Counted from the first letter of the stretch, positions 33,341-43,900 are shown. The stretch: 64,000 bases of DNA from JACKCP01 sp034007295 (GCA_034007295.1 JAVERC010000013.1:1-64000), one strand, 5' to 3'. Made by a program: numbers and translations. The notes: generated from the letters alone by a model not told the origin.

Positions 33341-35359
33341 ATGCTCGATAAGAATTTGGAGTCTGTTTTTTTCGAAAACAGGTGTAGTTATAATCCCCCG
33401 AGGTGCTTGGTATTTGAAAGTGATGAGCTTTTTTCAGTCAATGACCTTACAGTTGAATTTGATATTCACCCTGAAGCAGCAAGACTTCTTCCAGAACTTT
33501 GTAAAAACCGATTTTTATCCTTTAGTAATGAAAAAGAAGGTAAAAAAATTGACAGATCTTTTACAAGAAGAATAGGTGTTGTTTTTTCAGGCGGACCTGC
33601 TCCAGGCGGGCATAATGTGATTGCAGGTCTTTTTGATCTTGCAAAAGAAGCAAATCCCACAAATAAAATTTTTGGTTTTTTAAGAGGACCTGAAGGAATA
33701 ATTGAGGGAAATTATATTGAAATTGACTCTGAGACTGTAAATAAATACAGGAACAGGGGCGGCTTTTCAATGCTAAAAACAGGGCGTACTAAAATTGATA
33801 CGGAAGAAAAAAAGGAAAAGTGTCTTAAAACATGCAAGGAATTAAATTTAGACTCCCTTGTTATAATTGGCGGAGATGACTCTAATACAAATGCAGCTTT
33901 TCTGGCCCAGTCATTTTACAATCAGGGTATCCAGGTAATTGGAGTTCCTAAGACAATAGACGGTGACATCCAGATAAAGGATATTAAGGGTAGAGTCTTG
34001 TGTCCTATTTCCTTTGGTTTTCATTCTGCTGCAAGGTCTTTTGCAATTAATATCAAAAATCTTCAAACCGATGCTGCTTCAGATGTTAAATACTGGCATA
34101 TATGCAAGGTAATGGGAAGAGTTGCAAGTCATCTTGCACTTGAAGTCGGGCTTCAGACCCAGCCTAATATGGTTCTTATTGGTGAAGAGCTTGCAGATTA
34201 TGTTGATAAATCAAAACTTGAAAAGTCAAAAAATGAGGAAATAGATTATTCTGCATATGGAATGACTCTTCGTCATCTTTCAAGAACAATCTGCGATCTT
34301 ATAGTAAAAAGAGCTGCAATGGGTAAAAATTATGGAATTCTTGTTATACCTGAAGGCCTTTTAGAATTTATAAATGAAATCCAGACATTTATAATAAAAC
34401 TCAATTCAGTTATTTCAGACTATAATAAAACCCATGACAATGATTTTCATTCTGATTTTCCTCTGCTTGATTTAAAACTTGATTATCTTAGAAGAATGGC
34501 AAGGCAGGCTTCAGAAGAAGGATCCATAACAGTCTGGACATCAAGGGATGATGACCTTTTCAATGATATTCCTGATTTTTTTAAAGAAGGACTTTTAATG
34601 GAAAGGGATAATCACGGGAATTTTCAGTTCTCTCAGGTTGAAACAGACAGAATAATAATGGGTCTTGTTACAGATTATTTAAAAATTTTAAAGGATAACG
34701 GCACTTATAAACTTGGAATAGAAAGAAGCTGGTATTTAAAACGAATGAAAGAAGCTGGTCTTGATCCTGAACGCTATTCCAGTGCAATTTTTGAAAATAG
34801 TTTTTCAGATAAATTCCTTTTGAGAAAAAAAGAAATTATTTCTAAAAAAACTTTAAGACAGTCTCTTATTGATGCCAATCTTATTTCAAATGATGAGGAT
34901 TCTCCAAAGGCAGTAGTAAAGATATTTGAAAGGACCATACCCAAATTTAAAATGCAGACACATTTTTATGGATATGATGGAAGAGGTGCAGAACCTACAG
35001 CCTTTGATTCAAATTATACATATAATCTTGGAGCTACATCTTTTTTTCTTATTTTAAGCGGATGCACAGGATATATGGCATGTGTAAGAAATCTTGAAAA
35101 GGATTTTTCAATGTGGGAGCCTGGAGGAATTCCAATAGCACCTTTAATGCATCTTGAAGAAAGAAAAGGAAAACTTGATCTTGTTATAGAAAAATTTTTG
35201 GTAGATCTTGATTCACCTGCATTTAAAAGGCTTAAATCCATGAGAAATGACTGGCTTGGAATTTATCCTGAAGAAGACAGGGTAAGGGATCCTGATCCAG
35301 ATTTGCTTTGTATGGATAAAAAGCATATTCCTCCAATGATTTTATCGCTTAATTCCTGA
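33341..35359 (+). CDS. pfp: Diphosphate-fructose-6-phosphate 1-phosphotransferase (long PPi-PFK)
   Basis: This 672-residue enzyme of the PFK family is of the long plant/spirochaete-like type. It has FSGGPAPGGHN, GGDDSNTNA (177-185; the Asp after GGD marks PPi rather than ATP as donor), PKTIDGD for catalysis and MGRVASHLALE for substrate. It interconverts fructose-6-P and fructose-1,6-P2 with PPi, reversibly, in glycolysis and gluconeogenesis. I start it at the ATG at 33341, five bases after GGAGG; the track start at 33323 would overlap the cyclase. It follows the diguanylate cyclase by 14 bases, an odd pairing. Confidence 0.92.
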   Translation: MLDKNLESVFFENRCSYNPPRCLVFESDELFSVNDLTVEFDIHPEAARLLPELCKNRFLSFSNEKEGKKIDRSFTRRIGVVFSGGPAPGGHNVIAGLFDLAKEANPTNKIFGFLRGPEGIIEGNYIEIDSETVNKYRNRGGFSMLKTGRTKIDTEEKKEKCLKTCKELNLDSLVIIGGDDSNTNAAFLAQSFYNQGIQVIGVPKTIDGDIQIKDIKGRVLCPISFGFHSAARSFAINIKNLQTDAASDVKYWHICKVMGRVASHLALEVGLQTQPNMVLIGEELADYVDKSKLEKSKNEEIDYSAYGMTLRHLSRTICDLIVKRAAMGKNYGILVIPEGLLEFINEIQTFIIKLNSVISDYNKTHDNDFHSDFPLLDLKLDYLRRMARQASEEGSITVWTSRDDDLFNDIPDFFKEGLLMERDNHGNFQFSQVETDRIIMGLVTDYLKILKDNGTYKLGIERSWYLKRMKEAGLDPERYSSAIFENSFSDKFLLRKKEIISKKTLRQSLIDANLISNDEDSPKAVVKIFERTIPKFKMQTHFYGYDGRGAEPTAFDSNYTYNLGATSFFLILSGCTGYMACVRNLEKDFSMWEPGGIPIAPLMHLEERKGKLDLVIEKFLVDLDSPAFKRLKSMRNDWLGIYPEEDRVRDPDPDLLCMDKKHIPPMILSLNS

Positions 35360-35364
35360 GTATT

Positions 35365-35388
35365 AAAAGACGGTAAAACCGTCTTTTT
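35365..35388 (+). terminator. Terminator after PPi-PFK
   Basis: AAAAGACGG pairs perfectly with CCGTCTTTT around a five-base loop and ends in T. The next gene starts 18 bases later, so some readthrough is likely. Confidence 0.8.
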
Positions 35389-35406
35389 CAGGAAGGGAGT
35401 TGTACA

Positions 35407-36537
35407 ATGTTTTTTGAAAAGCCTTTATTTTATCCAAAACTTGACTGGGTTCAAATAGAAGTCAGCTCTTATTGTAATGCTTATTGCAATTATTGCCCTC
35501 AAACAATTTTTAAGGAAAAATTCAAAAAAAAATTTATTGATGAAAAAGGGATTGAGCTGATTTTATCTGAACTTTCCAAAAAAACCTATATTCATCTTCA
35601 AGGGTGGGGTGAACCTTTTTTAAATCCTGATTTTATAAAAATTCTTGAAAAAATAAAATCAAAAGGATTTAAGGCAGGCACAACAACAAATGCAACTCTT
35701 TTAAACGATAAAATAATGGAAGACCTTGTTGATCTTGGACTTGATTATCTTGCTGTTTCTACAGCAGGATTAAATTTTTTTGAAAATGATTTTATAAGAA
35801 AAAAAACTTATCTTTCTGAGATCAGCAAAAAAATTAAAAAAATAAAAGAATTAAAATTTTCTAAAAATAAATCTCTGCCAAGAATTCATCTTGCAAATAT
35901 TGCTTTTAAATCAAATATTGAAAGTTTTTTTTCATCACAAGACTTTTTAGAGGATTTAAAACCTGATCAGGTGGTTTTAAGTTCGGTTTCTTTATGCTGT
36001 ACAAAGGAAATGGAAAAAGAGGCTTTTCTTGCAGAAACAGAAGAAGAATTTGAAATTTTAAAATCAAGATTCAAGTGTTTTAAAAACAAAACAGGCCTTG
36101 ATATAAATTATCATATTGTTTCTCCATTTATTTTGAAAAAAAAATGCAGTGAAAATATTGAAAAAACACTTTTTATAGGTTCAGATGGCAGTGTTTACCC
36201 TTGTGTATTTCTTGGTGTTCCATTAAAAGCTCATACGCATATATATGAAAGAGGTTTTAAAAAAGAGCTTGTAAATAAAAGTTTTGGAAATATTTATGAA
36301 GAAAGTCTTTCAAAAATCTGGAACAAAAAAGAATATAAGAAATTTAGAAAAAAAGATTATCTTTCAAATGATTTATGCAGTTTGTGCCTTAAACGATCTA
36401 TTGATTACGGGATAGAAGAAGACGGGGTAATGCCTGAGTCATTTGATGCTAAGTGGGAACTTATAAGGGAGTTAAATCAGGATAAAGAAGATAGATTACG
36501 GCTTGAACTAGAAATAGAAAAACAGGAAAAATTTTAA
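35407..36537 (+). CDS. Radical SAM protein with SPASM-like C-terminal cysteines
   Basis: The [4Fe-4S]/SAM motif is Cys23-x3-Cys27-x2-Cys30 (CNAYCNYC). The usual GWGEPFL segment binds SAM and TTNATL follows. The C-terminal third has further cysteines (YPCVFLG, DLCSLCLKRS) in a SPASM/Twitch-like arrangement for auxiliary clusters. Such enzymes modify peptides or proteins or act as anaerobic maturases. No peptide substrate gene is obvious nearby. The ribosome site is GGAAGGGAG. Confidence 0.88.
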   Translation: MFFEKPLFYPKLDWVQIEVSSYCNAYCNYCPQTIFKEKFKKKFIDEKGIELILSELSKKTYIHLQGWGEPFLNPDFIKILEKIKSKGFKAGTTTNATLLNDKIMEDLVDLGLDYLAVSTAGLNFFENDFIRKKTYLSEISKKIKKIKELKFSKNKSLPRIHLANIAFKSNIESFFSSQDFLEDLKPDQVVLSSVSLCCTKEMEKEAFLAETEEEFEILKSRFKCFKNKTGLDINYHIVSPFILKKKCSENIEKTLFIGSDGSVYPCVFLGVPLKAHTHIYERGFKKELVNKSFGNIYEESLSKIWNKKEYKKFRKKDYLSNDLCSLCLKRSIDYGIEEDGVMPESFDAKWELIRELNQDKEDRLRLELEIEKQEKF

Positions 36538-36701
36538 ATGGTTTTTCAACTGACAGAGGCTGAAATAGAGTGTTTTATGTTTGAAAAATAAGTATTTGAA
36601 ATTATATTTAAAATTTATTTTTAGGCTTAATAAAAAAAATATTTTTGTCTGTATTATGAATTATATTGACATGTCTGTGTTTAGTGGTAAAAGCATTATA
36701 T

Positions 36702-36741
36702 AGTTATTGCCTATTTCTTGTGAGGGTAATAGCTTTTTTTA
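36702..36741 (+). terminator. Terminator after the radical SAM gene
   Basis: AGTTATTGCC pairs with GGTAATAGCT (with G-U pairs), followed by seven T. The rest of the 36538-36874 gap is AT-rich with no gene. Confidence 0.65.
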
Positions 36742-36874
36742 GTTTATACATAATAAAAATAGCCTGTTAGGCAGAAAGGGGGAAGGTGATTAAAAAAAAT
36801 TAGATCTTAAATCCTTTTGCAAAAAAATTTTCAAATCATTAAAAAAACCAAAACTGAGAGAAATACAAAAAGAA

Positions 36875-37213
36875 ATGAAAACAAACATTAAAAACATCAT
36901 GTTTAATATGACAGCAGCAGCATTATTTGCATCAACAGTTGGCTGTCTTTCCTTTTCAGAAAAATCATCATCAAATTCAGACAATTTTGCATCAGGAAAT
37001 AAACTAACGCTTCCTTTGGCAGAAACAGAGGTTGATCCTGAAGATGAGCTTTCAGAATGTGAAAGTGAAATCTTAAAAATCAAGGAGCGTATGGCATCAG
37101 GAAAAATGGTTGAAGGCGAAGTCCTTGGAACCCTTTATTCCCTTCATTCTCTAATGGCCAAAAAAGATCGTCTTGAGAAAAATATTGCCAGTGCAGCATC
37201 TGCAGGCAAATAG
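36875..37213 (+). CDS. Small putative lipoprotein, function unknown
   Basis: This 112-residue protein has a hydrophobic N-terminus ending in STVGC, close to a lipobox, so it may be lipid-anchored at Cys24. The mature part is Ser-rich and then acidic and helical (ECESEILKIKERM ... MAKKDRLEKNIAS). I do not recognise a family. The ribosome site is weak. Its role is unknown. It is convergent with the flavoprotein gene at 37281. Confidence 0.55.
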   Translation: MKTNIKNIMFNMTAAALFASTVGCLSFSEKSSSNSDNFASGNKLTLPLAETEVDPEDELSECESEILKIKERMASGKMVEGEVLGTLYSLHSLMAKKDRLEKNIASAASAGK

Positions 37214-37280
37214 TTCAGATTTGGTTGTAGATACGAAGGGCCAGGTTTAAAAGTCTGCCTCTTCGTGTTTACATCCCTTT

Positions 37281-38453
37281 CTACACAAATTGTCCTGCAC
37301 ACCATCCTGAAGACCAGGCCCACTGGAGGTTATATCCTCCAAGCCATCCTGTAACATCAAGAACTTCTCCTGTAAAAAAAAGCCCTTTAATTTTTAGAGA
37401 TTCCATGGTTTTTGAAGATATTTCATTGCAGTCAACTCCTCCAATAGTTACTTCAGCCTTTGTAAATCCAAGGTTTCCTGCAGGTAAAATTTTAAAATTG
37501 TGAATTTGATCTGATATAGATTCTATATCAAAATCAGTGAGTGATTTTAGCTTTTTGTCTTTTAAATTTTTTTTAAAAACTGCTTCAACAAGGTTTTTTG
37601 GCAAAAATTCAGATATAAAATTTTTTGTGGTTTTTTGAGATGTTTTTTGGTTTTTGAGCTCATTTTCAATTTTGTTTTCAGGAAGAAAGTCAATATAAAA
37701 AGGTCTGCCTTGTTTAATATAAAGTGAAATCTGAAGGCAGGCAGGTCCGCTGAGTCCTTTATGTGTAAATAAAATATTTTCTTTAAATGAAATTTTGTCG
37801 GTTTTTACAAGAGCATTTACTGAAATGCCTGAAAGATGAGCAAATTTTTTTTTATCATCTGGTAAAAATGTGAGCGGGACAAGTCCTGGCATAGGCTTAA
37901 TTGTATTAATTCCAAATTTTTCTGCAATTTCATATCCAATTGGGCTGGCCCCTGTTTGTGGGAAAGAAATTCCACCTGTTGAAACAACAAGTGATTTTGA
38001 TTTGAAAAGACCTTTATTAGTATTTACTAAAAAATCATTGTTTGTTTTTTTTACCCATTCAATTTTAGTATTTAGATAAAATTTTGATTTATATTTTTTG
38101 AGCTCATTTAAAAAAAGATCAAGAATCTGATTTGAGCTTGATTTTAAAAAAAGTTGACCAAGATTTCTTTCTTCATATTCAATCCTGTTTTTTTCAATAA
38201 TGGATATAAAATCATTTTGTGTAAATCGTGCAAGTGCTGATTTAACGAAATGTGGATTATTTGAGATATAATTGTGGGACTCAATATTTTTGTTTGTAAA
38301 ATTGCATTTGCCTCCGCCGGTTATTAATAGTTTTGCCCCTGCACTATTATTGTGATCTATAAATATTGTTTTTCTGCCTCTTTTTGACGCTTCAAGACCG
38401 CAGACTAAACCTGAAGCACCTGCACCTATTATAATTACATCTGAAATAATAAT
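37281..38453 (-). CDS. HI0933/BaiN-family NAD(P)/FAD oxidoreductase with a non-ATG start
   Basis: The open frame runs from 38465 to 37281. It encodes a complete ~390-residue HI0933-type flavoprotein. The N-terminal Rossmann motif VIIIGAGASGLVCG is followed by KLLITGGGKCNFTN, STGGISFPQTG, then PMPGLVPLTF and the C-terminal GEVLDVTGWLGGYNLQWAWSSG. The first ATG in frame (37892) is far inside the protein and would remove the FAD domain. A stop at 38466-38468 leaves only ATA, ATC or ATT as possible start codons. AAGGA at 38461-38465 lies seven bases before the ATT at 38453. The true start is therefore probably AUU (as in infC), or an ATG has been lost. The reaction is unknown; BaiN relatives act on bile acids. 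Confidence 0.85.
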   Translation of the reverse strand: MIISDVIIIGAGASGLVCGLEASKRGRKTIFIDHNNSAGAKLLITGGGKCNFTNKNIESHNYISNNPHFVKSALARFTQNDFISIIEKNRIEYEERNLGQLFLKSSSNQILDLFLNELKKYKSKFYLNTKIEWVKKTNNDFLVNTNKGLFKSKSLVVSTGGISFPQTGASPIGYEIAEKFGINTIKPMPGLVPLTFLPDDKKKFAHLSGISVNALVKTDKISFKENILFTHKGLSGPACLQISLYIKQGRPFYIDFLPENKIENELKNQKTSQKTTKNFISEFLPKNLVEAVFKKNLKDKKLKSLTDFDIESISDQIHNFKILPAGNLGFTKAEVTIGGVDCNEISSKTMESLKIKGLFFTGEVLDVTGWLGGYNLQWAWSSGWCAGQFV

Positions 38454-38757
38454 GATTATATCCTTTTAATTAAGCTTTATTTTAAATTTAAAATTAAAGC
38501 CGGAAATATCAGATAAATTTTTTTAAATCCAGAACAAAGAAAAGAGATTTTTATATAAACAGATTTTTTTCCCCTTTCAATGAGGGCTTATTCTTTAAGT
38601 TAAATCTGAATTGAGTATTTTATATATATGTTTTTAGTAAAAATTTAATTTCTGACAGGTTGACTGAATTTTTTTAAACCTTTTATCAGGCTTTTAAAAA
38701 ATTGCCTGATACAAAGGTTTTAATGCTCTGAAAAAAAATATAAAACAGAGATTTTTC
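38454..38757. other. Intergenic region without a gene
   Basis: AT-rich sequence between the HI0933 gene's start and the end of the small acidic protein gene. No further gene, repeat or clear promoter was seen. Confidence 0.5.
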
Positions 38758-38913
38758 CTAATAGTCTATTCCAGGATCACATCCAAGATGGGGGTCAGGA
38801 TTTTCGCATTCAAAATAAAAATGCCTTACATCTTCATGGCCTTTTTTGGCTTCTTCTTCAGACTCTATAAAGTCTTCAACTTTTACCAATTCTTTTTCTT
38901 TTTTTGGTTCCAT
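38758..38913 (-). CDS. Small acidic protein (51 residues), unknown
   Basis: AAGGAG at a proper distance precedes an ATG. The protein begins MEPKKEKELVKVEDFIESEE and ends in a Cys/Asp/Pro-rich segment (ECENPDPHLGCDPGIDY). Two cysteines and the HxxxYxxE spacing could bind a metal. It is not a shadow of another gene and lies alone on the minus strand, divergent from the siroheme/ferredoxin gene. I cannot name a family. Confidence 0.6.
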   Translation of the reverse strand: MEPKKEKELVKVEDFIESEEEAKKGHEDVRHFYFECENPDPHLGCDPGIDY

Positions 38914-39021
38914 GATGATTCTCCTTTTATTGTTTATATACTTAATATTTAATGAAACTAATTTTTGAAAAAAGTTACAAAAAATAAAAAATTTGGTTCC
39001 CCCAAAAAATTTTTTAGGTTT

Positions 39022-39035
39022 TTGATCTAAATCAA
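39022..39035. promoter_or_regulatory. FNR/HcpR-type palindrome upstream of the siroheme/ferredoxin-RND operon
   Basis: TTGATCTAAATCAA is a perfect TTGAT-N4-ATCAA palindrome, the consensus of CRP/FNR-family regulators. It lies 69 bases before the ATG at 39104. Two identical half-site pairs occur at 46533 and 52701. Confidence 0.7.
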
Positions 39036-39103
39036 ATCTTTTTTATATGATTCAGGAAAATATATTAAAGGTTTCAAATAAACTTTACAAAAGGGTTGTT
39101 TTT

Positions 39104-39892
39104 ATGAAGTGGAGCGATGAAGCGAAAAAAGAACTTTCAAAAGTGCCGTTTTTTGTAAGAAAAAAAGTAAAAATAAAGGTTGAGGATTTGGCAAAAGAAT
39201 TAAATTCAGAAAAAGTTTTGCCTTTTCATCTTGCAGAAGCAAAAAACAGGTTTTTGAACAACATGGAAAAAGAAATAAAAGGTTTTAGCCTTGAGGCATG
39301 CTTTGGAGAAAAAAACTGTAAAAATGCAATCAAGGCAAGTCCTGATTTTTTAAATAAAATTGAATCCCTTCTTTTAAAAAAAGATATTTTGTCCTTTCTT
39401 AAAAAAAATTCAAAAGATAAAATAAAGTTTCATCAGGAATTTAAGGTAAGTGTATCATTTTGTCCAAACTCATGTTCAAGGCCGCAGATTTCAGACATAG
39501 GTCTTATTGCAGCATCAAGGCCTGTTGTTACAGACGAGCCGTGTATAAAATGCATGTCATGTGTAAAAGGATGTGTGGAAAGAGCTGTTTTTTTTAAAAA
39601 CGGTTCTTTATTAATTGATTATGAAAAATGCCTTTTTTGCAATGAATGCATAAAAAGATGTCCCACAAAAACCATAATTCAAGAAAAAAAAGGTTTCAGG
39701 ATTCTAGCAGGTGGAAAGCTTGGGCGTCATCCAAGGCTTGGAAAGGATCTTGGTGAAATTTATACAGAAAATGAAGTTTTGAAAATTATTGATTCAGCTG
39801 TTGATTTTATGCTTTCCCAGAAAAAAGGGGCAAAAAGATTTTCAGATATTTTTAATGATGAAATTTTTGAATCACTTAAAAACAGGGTTTAA
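39104..39892 (+). CDS. PCP_red / siroheme-type / 2x[4Fe-4S] ferredoxin protein
   Basis: The N-terminus (KWSDEAKKELSKVPFFVRKK) matches the PCP_red domain. A middle part has C-x5-C (CFGEKNC) and C-x3-C (CPNSC), the siroheme-Fe4S cluster signature of sulfite/nitrite reductases as in AsrC. The C-terminal ferredoxin part has CIKCMSCVKGC and CLFCNECIKRC for two clusters. It therefore looks like a small siroheme-type electron-transfer or reductase subunit, but the usual N-terminal sulfite reductase domain is absent. I start it at the ATG at 39104 (AAGGG upstream). It is three bases upstream of an RND pump operon. Confidence 0.82.
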   Translation: MKWSDEAKKELSKVPFFVRKKVKIKVEDLAKELNSEKVLPFHLAEAKNRFLNNMEKEIKGFSLEACFGEKNCKNAIKASPDFLNKIESLLLKKDILSFLKKNSKDKIKFHQEFKVSVSFCPNSCSRPQISDIGLIAASRPVVTDEPCIKCMSCVKGCVERAVFFKNGSLLIDYEKCLFCNECIKRCPTKTIIQEKKGFRILAGGKLGRHPRLGKDLGEIYTENEVLKIIDSAVDFMLSQKKGAKRFSDIFNDEIFESLKNRV

Positions 39893-39895
39893 AAA

Positions 39896-40984
39896 ATGAA
39901 AAAAATTATTTTTTTTCTGATTATCACGGGGCTGGTTTTTTCAGGAATTTTTATTGTGAAAAAAAGAAAAGACCTTTTAAATTCTTTTAAGTCTTCTGCA
40001 AAAAAAGAAGTTCTGGCAGATTTTTGTGAAGTAAGAAAAGGAAGCCTTGATTTAAAATACAAAACTTCAGCCGAAATAAGACCAGATGAAATTATTAAAA
40101 TTATTTCAAGAACTGAAGGCTATGTTGAATTTCTTGAAAAAGAAAAGGGCGATTTTGTCTCAAAAGGCGAGCTTATTGCAATTCTTGACACAAAAATAAT
40201 CAGTGAAAAAATTAGGGCGGCTCAGGGAGAAATTAAGAGGCTTGAAGCCGAAAAAGTTTTTTTTGAAAAAAGATACTCAAGAAACAAATCGCTTTTAAAG
40301 GGCGGAGGGGTTTCAGAAGATGAATTTGACAAGTCAAAGTCTGATTATGAAAAAGTTATTGGTCTTATGGAAAAAGCCAAAGCAGAAAAAAATGTTTTGA
40401 AACAGGAACTTGAATTTTCAAAAATTTATTCTCCATGCAAAGGGGTTGTTCTTGAAATAAATGCGGAAAAATCAGAATTTGTATTAAAAGGAAAAAATCT
40501 GTTTGAAATTGAAAACAGAGAAAAAGGCTTTTATGCACTTCTTCACCTGCCAAAAAGTTTTATGCCAGACATTAATGACAACAAAATAATTTTAAGCCAG
40601 AACAATAAAAAAATTTCAACTTCAGTTGAAAAAATTAATCCAAAAATCTTAAAAGACAGCGAAACAATACAGATAGAATCAAAAAGATTTGATTTAAAAG
40701 ATTTTTATTTTCCGGCCGGAACAAAAGTAACTGCTCTTGTAATAAAAAACACTGTCAAAGGTCTTGTTGTTCCATCAGATGCAGTCCTTTCCCTTAAAAA
40801 TTATGATTATGTTTTTAAAATCAGGGAAAATAACAGAGTTGAAAAATTAAAAGTTGATATTAAAGGAAAAGAAGGCCGCATGACAATTATAGATTCTTTG
40901 TCTGTAAATGAAAATGACCGTCTTGTTACAGGATATCCCTCGTTTTTAATGACCCTTTCAAACAATACAAAATTAAAACTTTAA
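39896..40984 (+). CDS. RND efflux periplasmic adaptor (membrane fusion protein)
   Basis: This 362-residue HlyD/AcrA-type protein has an N-terminal membrane anchor (about 2-22), a biotinyl-lipoyl-like part, a coiled-coil hairpin (about 100-165: AAQGEIKRLEAEKVFFEKRY...) and a beta-barrel. It links the RND pump at 40998 to an outer-membrane channel. No TolC-type gene is beside it. It starts three bases after the siroheme/ferredoxin gene, so one transcript carries both. Confidence 0.9.
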   Translation: MKKIIFFLIITGLVFSGIFIVKKRKDLLNSFKSSAKKEVLADFCEVRKGSLDLKYKTSAEIRPDEIIKIISRTEGYVEFLEKEKGDFVSKGELIAILDTKIISEKIRAAQGEIKRLEAEKVFFEKRYSRNKSLLKGGGVSEDEFDKSKSDYEKVIGLMEKAKAEKNVLKQELEFSKIYSPCKGVVLEINAEKSEFVLKGKNLFEIENREKGFYALLHLPKSFMPDINDNKIILSQNNKKISTSVEKINPKILKDSETIQIESKRFDLKDFYFPAGTKVTALVIKNTVKGLVVPSDAVLSLKNYDYVFKIRENNRVEKLKVDIKGKEGRMTIIDSLSVNENDRLVTGYPSFLMTLSNNTKLKL

Positions 40985-40997
40985 AAAAGATAAAAAT

Positions 40998-43900
40998 ATG
41001 GACTTTTTCAAAAAATATCAGAACTATCCCCATTTAATAATTTCAGTGTTTTGTATTGTAATGGTGCTTGGATTTGCAGGTTTTAAAAAATTACCATTAA
41101 ACCTTTTCCCTGATGCAGATTATCCGGGAGCTTCTGTGGTTGTTATCTGGCCAAACGCTTTAGCAGATGACATTGAATCAAGGGTTGCCAAAAAAATTGA
41201 AACAGCTCTTAAATCAATTGATATGGCAAGGGATATAACAACTGTATCCAAAGACGGAAGCTGTGTTGTAAATATTGAGTTTGAATATGAAAAAAATGCT
41301 TCTCTTGGAGCATCGGAGGTTTCAAATGCAATAAATAAAATAAGCTCTCAGTTTCCACAAGGTGTTCTTCCTCCAAAAATTTTTAAAATTACTTCAGCAA
41401 CTGCTCCTGTTGCAACACTTGGAATTTCACCCAAAAATTCTGCCTATGGGTTGGATTTTATAAGACAGGTCTGTGAAAATGATATTAAAGAATATCTTTT
41501 AAATAAAAGCCTTGTTTCAGATGTTGAAGTTTTTGGAGGTGAAATACCACAAGTTGAGATCAAGGCTGATCCGGTTAAAATGGAAAAATATAATTTAAGT
41601 CTTGATGAAGTTATTTCAGCAGTATCAAAAAGTAACTCAAATATTCCTGGCGGCATAATAAGAAACGGTTTAAGAGAAATATCAGTATCTCTTGCCGGAG
41701 AAAAAACAAGGGCTGATTTAATTGAAAATATTTCTGTTAAGGTAAAAGATACAGGTGAGACAATTTATCTTTCTGATTTTGCAGAAGTAAAAATGGGCTC
41801 AGCTTTTAAAACCTTTTTTTATCACGGCAATTATAAAAAAGGGGTTGCAGTAAATATTTTAAGATCAGAAAACGGCAATACCTATGAAACATTTAAGCAG
41901 ATAAAAGAAATTCTTCCCGGCCTTAAAGAAAAATATCCTGATTTTAATATTGAAATAACAGACACACCCGGAGAAATAATCGAGCTTTCTGTTTCAAATA
42001 TGATAAATGCTCTTAAAAGCTCAATTGTTTTAACAGGAATAGTTATTTTTATTTTTCTTGCAGGAACAAGAGCCACGCTTTTAACTCTGATTTCAATTCC
42101 AGTTACTTTTCTTCTTACATTTGCAGGCATGTATTTTTTTGGAATTGAATTAAATCTTGTCACTCTTACAGGAATAATTCTTGCTGTAGGTCTTCTTGTT
42201 GACGATACTGTTGTTGTTGCTGAAAACATTGACCGGCATTTAAGAGAATATAAAAAGCCTTTGCTCAAAGCTTCTGCAGACGGAGTAAAGGAAATTTTTG
42301 CGGCAGATTTTTCAGGAACTATGACAACAATTGCAGTTTTAATTCCTGTAATGTTTGTAGGAGGATATACCCAGCAGATTTTAAGACCGCTTGCAATTGT
42401 TCTTACAATGTCTTTGTTTTCTTCCTTTATTGTTTCAGTAACTCTTATTCCGCTTTTATTTCCATATCTTAAAAAGGAAACAAAACCGGAACAGTTTATT
42501 TCAGAAAAAATGGAAAAGATTTCTTCCTTGATAGTTGCTCCAGCCGTCAGATTCTTTGACTTTATTTTCAGGATATCTGCAGATAAAAAATATTTTCTTA
42601 TTATTCCAATGATTTTATTTCTTGGCTTAAGTTTAAAGCAGATTCCCCTTGCAGGAAGAAACCTGATGCCTCCAATGGATACAGGAATAATTATAATTGA
42701 CTTAAAAACCTGGCCCGGAACTCCAATTGATGAAACAGAAAAAAGAGCATTTGAAGTTGAAGAAATAATAAAAAATATTGAAGGAGTAAAAAGAGTTTCA
42801 GTTCTTGGGGGTTCTGAACCTGGAAAAATAAGCTTTGGTTCAAAAAGAACCACAAATGAGGTAAAAATTACCATAGCTTTAAATGACAGGTTTTCAAGGG
42901 AAAAATCCATCTGGGATATAAAAAAGGATTTAAGAATATTAATTGGACAGATCAAAGGGATTAAAAGTTTTGAAGTATACGAATACGGAGCAACACCTCT
43001 TTCTTCCATTGCAGCTCCAATAGATCTTATGATTACAGGTAAAGATCCTGATATTCTGGATAAATATGCAGATATTGCAGAAGAAAAGCTTAAAAAAGTA
43101 AAAGGAATTACTGATGTTTCAAGATCATGGAACAGGGATAAGCCTGAAATTATGATAATTCCTGATTTTGAAAAAATGAACAGACTTGGAATTACTTCTT
43201 CAGATATAGGAAAATATCTTAATGCCTTGTCTTCTGGTATTGATGTTTCATTTTTCAATGTAAAAAATCATCAGGGATTTTTTGTGAATTTAAGTTTTCT
43301 GCAAAATGATCAGGACATAATAAAAAACCTTAAAAATATTAGCATAAAAACAAAAAACGGCTTTGTTCCCTTAATGGAAATTGCAGAGTTTAAAACTGAT
43401 TTTAAAAGGGAGACAAATACAAGAAAAAATTTTGAAAATTCTTTGAGCATAAAAGGTTTCAGAGACCTTGCTCCGATTTCATTTATTCAAAAAGATGTCT
43501 TAAAAATAATAAATGAACTTGATCTTCCTTATGGCTATGAAATTTCTCAGGAAGGTGAAAAAAAAGCAATGGATCAAAGTTTTAAAGGGCTTAAAAATGC
43601 AGTTCTTATTTCTATTGTGCTTGTTTATTTTTTTCTTGTAATTTCAAACAAATCCTTTGTTCTTCCGATTGTTATAATGATTTCAATTCCCTTTGCCATG
43701 ACAGGTGCTGTATGGGCAATTCTTTTTTCAGGGGAAAGCATGTGCATGCCTGCATTTATGGGAGTAATTCTTTTATCTGGTATTGTAGTAAATAATGCTA
43801 TTTTACTTCTTGATTTTATAACAGAAAAAAGAAAAGAAGGCGTTTCACGCTTTGAGGCGGTATCTTTGTCAATTAAGACAAGGACAAGGCCTGTTCTTAT

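Noticed and set aside
41882..43258. 458-codon open frame antisense to the RND pump gene
   Set aside because: It mirrors the codon bias of a clear RND transporter, has no motif or ribosome site, and is hydrophobic only as the complement of membrane segments.
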